In this document: piece after piece, positions 50,335-57,304 of the stretch | Layout of the letters: every line of letters begins with the position of its first letter | Position numbering within the stretch: position 1 is the stretch's first letter | Source of the DNA: UQRS01 sp050946935 | GTDB lineage: Bacteria > Bacillota > Clostridia > Oscillospirales > Acutalibacteraceae | Direction of reading: 5' to 3' | NCBI GenBank assembly: GCA_050946935.1 | Contig: JBMNVR010000012.1 | Span: 1-64,000 of the forward strand | Length of the DNA: 64,000 nt | Position numbers and translations under genes: made by a program | The notes under the pieces: generated by a model | What the model was told of the DNA's origin: nothing | Database searches by the model: none | Seen by the model: only the letters and a program-made list of their open reading frames with translations

Positions 50335-50507
50335 GTCGCTTTGCGACAACTCGCATGGGAGATGTAACGCACGCTTGTTCTCCGGTTGTAAAGGGAGTGG
50401 ATTTTTCCCGCTGACGCGCGGTGTGTGTAAGGGAAGAAAATCCGCCGCCGCATATTCCGCGCCTTTTTTGCATATGCATGGATTGAGTATGGCGGGGAGG
50501 CGTTGGT

Positions 50508-50786
50508 ATGAACGACAGCAAGCAGCAGATTGTTCTGCCGCACAATGTTGCGATCGAGGATCGCTGCCGTGCAACGATCAGCGGCGTGAGTGCGGTCGGC
50601 AACTTTGATGACGAGACGGTTGTCCTCTTGACTGAGATGGGGGAGCTGACCATCAAGGGGCAAAATCTGCACATCAGCAAATTTAATGTAGAGACCGGAG
50701 AATTTGCCGTAGATGGGACGATTTCCGCTCTCTTCTATTCTGCCGAACGGGCGAAGGGCGGCTTCTTCTCCCGTGTGTTTAAATAG
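50508..50786 (+). CDS. yabP: Sporulation protein YabP
   Basis: A 92-residue soluble protein of the YabP/YqfC family, with the central EMGELTIKGQNLHISKFNVETGEFAVDGTI pattern. In Bacillus yabP is expressed in the mother cell and is needed for normal sporulation. It ends one base before yabQ starts, so the two are coupled. The ATG follows GGGGAGGCG. Confidence 0.93.
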   Translation: MNDSKQQIVLPHNVAIEDRCRATISGVSAVGNFDDETVVLLTEMGELTIKGQNLHISKFNVETGEFAVDGTISALFYSAERAKGGFFSRVFK

Positions 50787-50787
50787 G

Positions 50788-51288
50788 ATGTGGGAGATCA
50801 GTATTCAGTCCCAACTGATGGGAACGTTATATTCGATCCCGGCCGGCGCGGCGTTCTGCCTTTTGTACGATTTGATCCGGATTGTGCGCAGGTGCGTTCG
50901 TCCCCGGCCGGCGGTCGATTTTTTGCTGGATGTTTTTTATTGGGTGATTTGCGCTTTCGCTACCTTTTCTCTTTTTCTTGTGTTTTCCTCCGGACAGATC
51001 CGATGGTATGTTTTTTTCGGCCTTCTGGTCGGCTTTCTGCTCTTTCGGTTTACGTTGTCCCGATGGATTATCCGTCTCTCTTTTTTTCTGATTGACCGAT
51101 TGTGCCGTCTCTTTCGCAGGGTCGGTGGGTTTTTGCGGCCGAAATGTCGTAAAATTTTTGCCTTTTTTCGGAAAATGTTCAAAAAAGGGGGGGATTTGCT
51201 CAAAAAACTCTTGCAACCCTTGTGCAAGATGTTGTATAATTTAAAGACGAAGAAGAATCGTTCTCCGGCTGAATCCGAACATGACTGA
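50788..51288 (+). CDS. yabQ: Sporulation membrane protein YabQ
   Basis: A 166-residue protein. About four hydrophobic segments (residues about 10-28, 44-64, 70-88 and 92-108) are followed by a strongly basic tail with many Lys and Arg. SIPAGAAFCLLYDLIRIVRR and the following FLLDVFYWVICA match YabQ, required for spore cortex formation in Bacillus. It starts one base after yabP and is followed by divIC. Confidence 0.9.
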   Translation: MWEISIQSQLMGTLYSIPAGAAFCLLYDLIRIVRRCVRPRPAVDFLLDVFYWVICAFATFSLFLVFSSGQIRWYVFFGLLVGFLLFRFTLSRWIIRLSFFLIDRLCRLFRRVGGFLRPKCRKIFAFFRKMFKKGGDLLKKLLQPLCKMLYNLKTKKNRSPAESEHD

Positions 51289-51311
51289 AATGAAAGTTGG
51301 AATGACCGAAC

Positions 51312-51602
51312 ATGGCCACTGGCACAAAAAAACAAAAGAGCATACTCTTCCGGATTTGCATCCTGATTTTTGTGATATATACGATTGTTTCCCTTACCTC
51401 GCTGCAGATGAAGCTGATTGAAAGCCGGAATGAACTGGCCTCGGTCGAAGAGCAGGTCGAGCAGCAGAAGCTGAAGAATCAGGAACTGCTGTCCCTTTTG
51501 CAGACGGGAGATGAAAAGGACTTTATCGAACGGGCTGCCCGCGATCGTCTCGGATATGTCTATGCAGATGAAGAGGTATATACCGACATTGCGGGAAGTT
51601 GA
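51312..51602 (+). CDS. divIC: Septum formation initiator, DivIC/FtsB family
   Basis: A 96-residue bitopic protein: short basic cytoplasmic N-terminus, one membrane helix (residues about 12-30), a coiled coil (ESRNELASVEEQVEQQKLKNQELLSLL) and the conserved FIERAARDRLGYV end. It takes part in divisome assembly with FtsL and DivIB. Position between yabQ and yabR is the standard Firmicute arrangement. Confidence 0.92.
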   Translation: MATGTKKQKSILFRICILIFVIYTIVSLTSLQMKLIESRNELASVEEQVEQQKLKNQELLSLLQTGDEKDFIERAARDRLGYVYADEEVYTDIAGS

Positions 51603-51701
51603 GTTTTGATACGCTGCGTTCTTTGGGAGGATCCTTGTCGCCTTGTGATACGGACGGCGGCCGGGTGGTTCTTTAAAAGTATAAAATTTTCAGGAGGATT
51701 T

Positions 51702-52205
51702 GTGCCGAGTATGGATTTCAAAGTCGGAGACATCGTAGAAGGAAAGGTAACGGGTGTTACCAAATTTGGCGCGTTTGTGGATTTGGGCGATAACAAAACC
51801 GGAATGGTGCATATTTCAGAGGTGGCGCGCACCTTTGTCAACGATATCGCTGAGCATGTAAAAATGGGTGATACCGTGCGGGTTAAGGTGCTGAGCATTG
51901 GAGAGGACGGCAAGATCAGCCTGAGCATTAAGCGGGCGCTCGAGCCGGCGCCGCGCAGCGCGGGCAACCGCGTCGGCGGTCGCGGCGGTAATACCGGCAA
52001 CGTTGGCCGCAGAGGGCCTCGGCCTCCGGTGGTCAGCGCCGGCCGTCCGGACTCTTATCAGTGGAATACCGGAAGCGCCCGAAGTGACATGTCGTTTGAG
52101 GACATGATGAGCAAGTTCAAGCAGACGAGCGAGGACAAATTCTCCGACCTGAAGCGGAAGAATCCCGACGCCCGCCGGGCGCCGAAACGCGGCTCTTCAA
52201 AATAA
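51702..52205 (+). CDS. yabR: S1 domain RNA-binding protein (YabR-like)
   Basis: A 167-residue protein. Residues about 5-75 form an S1 domain (VGDIVEGKVTGVTKFGAFVDL, GMVHISEVA, DGKISLSIKRA). The middle is rich in Gly, Arg and Pro (VGGRGGNTGNVGRRGPRPP), and a charged C-terminus follows, suggesting RNA contact. GTG 51702 sits four bases after AGGAGG; the ATG at 51711 is an alternative. It completes the yabP-yabQ-divIC-yabR block. Confidence 0.9.
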   Translation: MPSMDFKVGDIVEGKVTGVTKFGAFVDLGDNKTGMVHISEVARTFVNDIAEHVKMGDTVRVKVLSIGEDGKISLSIKRALEPAPRSAGNRVGGRGGNTGNVGRRGPRPPVVSAGRPDSYQWNTGSARSDMSFEDMMSKFKQTSEDKFSDLKRKNPDARRAPKRGSSK

Positions 52206-52209
52206 AAGC

Positions 52210-52242
52210 AAAAAGCGGAGTGGCGTACACTCCGCTTTTTTA
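52210..52242 (+). terminator. Terminator after yabR
   Basis: AAAAAGCGGAGTG (52210-52222) pairs exactly with CACTCCGCTTTTT (52228-52240). Confidence 0.9.
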
Positions 52243-52355
52243 AGGCGTTGACCGTGGATCGCGCGACGCGGTCGTTTAAAGAAAATGATTGGCACTGCGC
52301 CGGCGGCATGCTCGGGCGGCGCTTTGCTTTTTGCAGGAAAGGACTGTGTGCACAG

Positions 52356-53531
52356 ATGCTTTTGATCAATGCGACCTTGTATACAATGGAAGATACCGGC
52401 GTCCTTCCGAACGCCTTTTTAGAGACGGAGGGTTCCGGTATTTCACGCATCGGCCGGATGGACGAGCTGCCGGAGGGAGAGAAATCGGGCGCAGTTGATC
52501 TCGGCGGCGCGGCAGTGTATCCCGGGCTGATTGACGCGCACACCCACCTCGGCATGTGGGAGGATTCGCTGGGGTTTGAGGGGGACGACGGGAATGAGGA
52601 TACCGATCCCTCCACCCCGCAACTGCGGGGGATCGACGCGGTCAACCCCTGCGACCGCGCTTTTTCAGAGGCGGTGGAGGCTGGCATAACAGCCGTTTTG
52701 ACCGGGCCGGGCAGCGCCAATCCGGTTGCGGGGCAGATTGCGGCCGTCTCTACCTATGGGCGGCGGATCGACGATATGCTTCTGGCCGCGCCGGTCGCGA
52801 TTAAGTTCGCGCTGGGAGAGAATCCCAAAACCACCTATCACGGCAAGTCGGCCGCGCCGGTCACCCGCATGGCGACGGCCGCAATCATCCGGGAACAGCT
52901 TCTCCGCGCGGCACGGTATCGGGAAGAGCTTCGCCGGGCTGAGACCGACGAGGATTTTGACCGGCCGGAATTTGATTTCAAATGCGAGGCGTTGCTGCCT
53001 CTTTTGGATGGGGAGATCAAAGCCCATTTTCACGCCCACCGCGCTGACGACATCTTTACCGCCGTCCGGATCGCGAAGGAATTTTCGCTGGATTATGTGA
53101 TCGTGCACGGCACCGGCGGAGCGGGGATCGCTGATCTTTTGGCGGCGGAGGGCTGCGGAATTCTCTGCGGGCCGATCCTCTGTGACCGCTGTAAGCCGGA
53201 GCTGCGGGAGCTGTCTCCCGACACGCCGGCGGTGTTGGAGAGGGCCGGTGTCCCGCTGGCCATCATCACCGATCATCCTGAGACGCCCATCCAGTACCTT
53301 CCTCTCTGCGCCGCCGTGGCGGTGCAAAACGGCCTCTCGCGAGAGGGGGCGCTGCGCGCACTGACCATTGATGCGGCAAAGCTCTGCGGAATTGACCGGC
53401 TGGTCGGCTCTCTGCGCGTGGGCAAACGGGCGGATTTCATCGTATTCTGTAACGGCAAAGACCCGCTGACCCTGGGCACGCGGCCCTATCTGGTCGTAAT
53501 CGGGGGAGAGATTGCCGCCGGCACCAAATAA
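52356..53531 (+). CDS. Amidohydrolase family metal-dependent hydrolase
   Basis: A 391-residue cytoplasmic hydrolase of the imidazolonepropionase-like amidohydrolase group. VYPGLIDAHTHLGMWED carries the first metal-binding HxH. Further candidate ligands lie in IKAHFHAHRADD, YVIVHGTGGAG and IITDHPETPI. The C-terminal LVGSLRVGKRADFIVFCNGKDPL is the usual return to the outer beta-sandwich. The substrate is not deducible. It is followed by the fumarase alpha gene after 60 bases. Confidence 0.88.
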   Translation: MLLINATLYTMEDTGVLPNAFLETEGSGISRIGRMDELPEGEKSGAVDLGGAAVYPGLIDAHTHLGMWEDSLGFEGDDGNEDTDPSTPQLRGIDAVNPCDRAFSEAVEAGITAVLTGPGSANPVAGQIAAVSTYGRRIDDMLLAAPVAIKFALGENPKTTYHGKSAAPVTRMATAAIIREQLLRAARYREELRRAETDEDFDRPEFDFKCEALLPLLDGEIKAHFHAHRADDIFTAVRIAKEFSLDYVIVHGTGGAGIADLLAAEGCGILCGPILCDRCKPELRELSPDTPAVLERAGVPLAIITDHPETPIQYLPLCAAVAVQNGLSREGALRALTIDAAKLCGIDRLVGSLRVGKRADFIVFCNGKDPLTLGTRPYLVVIGGEIAAGTK

Positions 53532-53591
53532 TCAGAAAACGGCAAACTTGCGGAGGGGAGCCTCCGCACATGAAAGGACGATTGCACGCTT

Positions 53592-54449
53592 ATGTCAAAC
53601 ACAGTCAACGAAGTAGAGGTCGGCCGGATCACCGAAACGGTCGCCCGCCTTTGCATAGAGGCCAACCGTGTCCTCCCGCCCGATGTCTGCGGCCGTATTT
53701 CGACGGCCGAAAAAAACGAGCGGAATCCCTTAGGACGGGAGATATTATGCGATCTTCGCCGCAACCTGGATGCGGCGGAGGAGATCGGGGTCCCGGTTTG
53801 CCAGGACACCGGCATGGCGGTTGTTTTTCTTGAGATCGGTCAGGACGTCCACCTCACCGGCGGAGATCTGACCGACGCCGTGAACGAGGGGGTGCGCCGC
53901 GGCTATGTTGACGGGCTTCTCCGCCTGTCGGTGGTGGAGGATCCTCTGCGGCGGGTGAACACCGGCGACAATACGCCGGCCGTGCTGCACACGAGCATCG
54001 TACCCGGCCGCTCCGTCCGGGTCATGGTGGCGCCCAAGGGATTTGGAAGCGAGAATATGAGCGGCGTGCGGATGCTGACTCCTGCCGCCGGGCGGGAAGA
54101 GGTGATCTCGGCCGTGACCGGAATTGTGTGCGCTGCCGCCGGTAACCCCTGTCCGCCCATGGTGATCGGGGTCGGCATAGGCGGGGATTTTGAGCTGGCG
54201 GCGCTGTTGGCCAAAAAGGCTCTCTGCCGCGGCCTGGATCAGCCCAATCACGACCCTTATTATCGCGCGCTGGAGGAGGATATGCTGGCTGCGGTTAACG
54301 CGCTTGGCATCGGGCCGCAGGGCTTTGGCGGCGATACGACTGCGCTGGGACTGAATATCGAGCAGTACGCGACCCACATTGCCGGACTGCCTCTGGCTGT
54401 CAACATCGGTTGCCACGTCACCCGGCATAAATCGGCTGTGATTGAATAA
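53592..54449 (+). CDS. Fumarate hydratase class I, alpha subunit
   Basis: A 285-residue subunit of the two-component [4Fe-4S] fumarase/tartrate dehydratase family. Cluster cysteines are expected in PVCQDTGMAVVF, AGNPCPPMVIG and NIGCHVTRHKS; GIGGDFELAALLAKKAL is also characteristic. The beta subunit, normally the next gene, is not in this window; a methyltransferase follows instead. AAAGGACG lies upstream of the ATG. L-tartrate dehydratase activity cannot be excluded. Confidence 0.93.
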   Translation: MSNTVNEVEVGRITETVARLCIEANRVLPPDVCGRISTAEKNERNPLGREILCDLRRNLDAAEEIGVPVCQDTGMAVVFLEIGQDVHLTGGDLTDAVNEGVRRGYVDGLLRLSVVEDPLRRVNTGDNTPAVLHTSIVPGRSVRVMVAPKGFGSENMSGVRMLTPAAGREEVISAVTGIVCAAAGNPCPPMVIGVGIGGDFELAALLAKKALCRGLDQPNHDPYYRALEEDMLAAVNALGIGPQGFGGDTTALGLNIEQYATHIAGLPLAVNIGCHVTRHKSAVIE

Positions 54450-54559
54450 GTATAGTAAAGGACGGGGGAGGGAAGCCTTATCCCGCGGGACTGTGAATGC
54501 AGGAGGGCAGAACGCCGCTCTGCCCGTCCCGGCCGAAATCAAAAGGAATGGTTAAAAAG

Positions 54560-55681
54560 ATGATAAAATTACAGTTCGCCGCCCCCTGCCTGTTTGGGGT
54601 GGAGGGAATCCTGGCTGAGGAACTGCGCCGCCTTGGCGCCGAAGAGGTTCTGGCCGAAAACGGGCGGGTGCTTTTCTCCGGCGGGGAGGAGATGGTGGCG
54701 CGGGCCAATATCTGCTCCCGATATGCTGAACGGATTCTCATCCTGCTCGGCCGGTTCACGGCGCGGACGTTTACCGAGCTGTTCGATCAGGTGAAGGCCC
54801 TGCCGTTTGAGGATTTTATCGGACGGGAGGATGCCTTCCCGGTCAAGGGGTGGACGCTGGAGTCGGCGCTGCATAGTCTCCCCGACTGTCAGTCGATTAT
54901 CAAAAAGGCGATCGTGGAGCGGCTGAAAACCGTCTACCGCACCGACTGGTTTCAGGAGACGGGGGCGAAGCTCAGCATTCAGTTTTCGATCCACAAGGAC
55001 GAGGTTTCCGTTATGCTGGACACTTCCGGCGCCGGGCTGCATAAGCGCGGTTACCGCCGCAACGCTGCGGACGCCCCCTTGAAGGAGACACTGGCCGCTG
55101 CAATGGCCTATGTTACCCGGTTGTATCCGGACACACAGCTTTATGATCCGTTTTGCGGTTCGGGCACGATCCTGATTGAGTCGGCCATGCTTGCCCTCGG
55201 CATTGCACCGGGACGAAACCGTACCTTTGCGGCCGAGAAGTTCGGTTGCTTTGACGCCGGAATCTGGCGGGAGGAGCGCGCTCGCGCTCTGTCGCCGACC
55301 GCCGGGAACGAGGGTTTCATGGCTTTTGGCAGCGACATCGACCCGGCCGCCGTGACTTTAACGCTTGAGAATGCGAAGAAAGCCGGCGTGCAGTCGTTTG
55401 TGCAGGCAAAGACGGCCGACATCGCTGATTTTGTCCTGCCGGAGGGGCGCGCCTGTGTGATTACAAACCCGCCGTATGGCGAGCGCCTCCTCAGCCCGGA
55501 GGCGGCGGCCGGCCTTGTCCGCACGATGGGGCAAAAGATGCCGCGGGAGGCCGGAAAACGGTACTCAATTATCAGTCCGGATGAGGAGTTTGAACGTCGT
55601 TTCGGCCGTCCTGCGGACAAGCGGCGCAAGCTATATAACGGGATGATCAAATGCCAGTTGTATATGTATTTTCGGAAGTAA
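54560..55681 (+). CDS. THUMP-domain class I RNA methyltransferase (RlmL N-terminal type)
   Basis: A 373-residue S-adenosylmethionine-dependent methyltransferase, predicted to make N2-methylguanine in 23S rRNA. The N-terminal FAAPCLFGVEGILAEELRRLG and the following 120 residues form ferredoxin-like and THUMP domains; HKRGYRRNAADAPLKETLAAA precedes the catalytic domain with motif I DPFCGSGTILIES and motif IV TNPPYGERL. The C-terminal RlmK half of E. coli RlmKL is missing, as usual in Firmicutes. ATG 54548 touches the AAGGA site, so 54560 is favoured. Confidence 0.9.
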   Translation: MIKLQFAAPCLFGVEGILAEELRRLGAEEVLAENGRVLFSGGEEMVARANICSRYAERILILLGRFTARTFTELFDQVKALPFEDFIGREDAFPVKGWTLESALHSLPDCQSIIKKAIVERLKTVYRTDWFQETGAKLSIQFSIHKDEVSVMLDTSGAGLHKRGYRRNAADAPLKETLAAAMAYVTRLYPDTQLYDPFCGSGTILIESAMLALGIAPGRNRTFAAEKFGCFDAGIWREERARALSPTAGNEGFMAFGSDIDPAAVTLTLENAKKAGVQSFVQAKTADIADFVLPEGRACVITNPPYGERLLSPEAAAGLVRTMGQKMPREAGKRYSIISPDEEFERRFGRPADKRRKLYNGMIKCQLYMYFRK

Positions 55682-55830
55682 TCCGGCTGATCGGGCGGGC
55701 TTCGGGCTTGCGGTCGGCCAACGTCCATGATGTACCCGTGGCGCGGGAATTATCTTGAACCGAGGGGCGCGGTCGGCGGAAAGCGCATCGGCTGCGGGAA
55801 TGTGCAAACGAGGGAATAGGGGGGTCGCAT

Positions 55831-57012
55831 ATGGTTTTTGTCAAGCTGCTCGGCGTGTTGGCACTGGTCGCGGGATTGGCGCTGACCTGCCTGTTCCTTC
55901 CGGCTGCGGCTGCGCGGCGGTTGACCGCCGCGGGATCAAAGTACAGTGAAATTCCGGTTATCGGGATTACAGCGGCGCTGGTCGGCTGCCTGATCGGGTA
56001 TATGGCAGCGAAAAACACGTTTTGGGGATTCATTTTCGCCTGGTCGAGCATCTACCTGCTGGTTTGCTGGGGACTGACCCTGGTGCTGTTCCTCTGGGGA
56101 CGCCGGCGCTACGGAAGGCGGTATTTTGTCCGTTATCCGAAGAGTGTTTCGCTGATCGCCTGCTGCGTCGTGCTTCTCCTGCTTGCGGGTGGCGTGGCGG
56201 CGGTCGACCGGGCGACGGCGCAGTTTCCCAACGCGGAGGAGATAGAGGCGGTTTGGTTTGGGTACGCGCCGCTGACGCCGCAGAACGCAGAGAAAAATCT
56301 GAGCGCAGATTACGCGGTGCTGCATCCCGACGCGCTTTGCCGGAATATCGAAAAATATACCGGTCTGACTCTGGCGGAGGAGGATGCGCCATCCGTGCTG
56401 GAGAATCTCGCCTCGGTTGCGCCGGACGTTCGAACCGATAGCGAGAGTGTGCAGGCGGTGCTGAGTTACTGCCGGGAACTCAACCGTGGATTTTTCCGGC
56501 AGAGGTTTTCACGCAGCTTCCGCACGACCGGGGAAGGAAAGGAAAACCCTTATTTTTATCTTGTGATCCGGCGCACCGACGGAAAATGTATTACCCGGCG
56601 CTATGAATACGGTTCATACGCTTTTGTACCGCCGGAGCAGGCCGAATTTTCTGCGGTCGCATTGTCCGAGCGGCTTTCCGCCTTGCAGGCGCGGGTGGAA
56701 TATAAAACGCCGCAGGTGGATGAGGTCAGTGTGCGTTACCGATCGGGCGGCACCGGCGGCGAGCAGCTTCTGCATTATGCCGAGTATGAGACGCTTTTTT
56801 CCAATTTCCGGATAGACGGCATCGTCCCGTCCGGCGAGGAGGGAGAGCCGTCGGTCAATCGGATGTGGGTCTATGTGGCGCGATCCTTCTCTTTGCCGCC
56901 GGTCTACTCTGCCTTTGGCATCGCACCAAGGCAGGAACGGGAGCTGTACGATGTTTCCCGATCCAGCGTAAATACATGGAGCTATCTGACGGCGCTGCTG
57001 AATGTTTCATAA
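55831..57012 (+). CDS. Membrane protein of unknown function with large soluble domain
   Basis: A 393-residue protein. Four hydrophobic segments lie in the first 130 residues (about 5-25, 45-62, 68-88 and 104-125). The remaining 260 residues are a soluble, probably extracytoplasmic domain without recognised motifs; its style (AEEIEAVWFGY, YFYLVIRRTDGKCITRRYEY) is reminiscent of the soluble part of some DUF6449-type ABC permease-like proteins, a weak resemblance. It is a monocistronic gene. Confidence 0.6.
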   Translation: MVFVKLLGVLALVAGLALTCLFLPAAAARRLTAAGSKYSEIPVIGITAALVGCLIGYMAAKNTFWGFIFAWSSIYLLVCWGLTLVLFLWGRRRYGRRYFVRYPKSVSLIACCVVLLLLAGGVAAVDRATAQFPNAEEIEAVWFGYAPLTPQNAEKNLSADYAVLHPDALCRNIEKYTGLTLAEEDAPSVLENLASVAPDVRTDSESVQAVLSYCRELNRGFFRQRFSRSFRTTGEGKENPYFYLVIRRTDGKCITRRYEYGSYAFVPPEQAEFSAVALSERLSALQARVEYKTPQVDEVSVRYRSGGTGGEQLLHYAEYETLFSNFRIDGIVPSGEEGEPSVNRMWVYVARSFSLPPVYSAFGIAPRQERELYDVSRSSVNTWSYLTALLNVS

Positions 57013-57304
57013 AGCGGTGCCGTTTTGGCGTCCCCTGCGCGGGGCTTTGTGTTCGAATTTCCTATAATGCTTTCTGCTTTCTCTATGGCAAAGGCAAAAA
57101 GCACAAAACATTCATAAAACAGGACAATAATTTTATGTACTTTTTCAGCGGGGCGTGTATAATAAAGTCGTATAATCCCGCAAACTGTCGGAGCGTAAGC
57201 TTACCCGGAGCGATTGCCCGGTTTGCTTTGCGGAAAACAACGGGTGTGTTTGCGGACTGCGGTGGTCTCCCCCGCAGAGAAAATGAATGAGAGAAGGTAA
57301 AAAC
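57013..57304. other. Intergenic region before the phosphoesterase gene
   Basis: A+T-rich around 57100-57180 with two TATAAT hexamers (57158-57163 and 57171-57176), one of which is probably the promoter of the phosphoesterase gene; no clear -35 is visible. No gene is seen. Confidence 0.4.
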
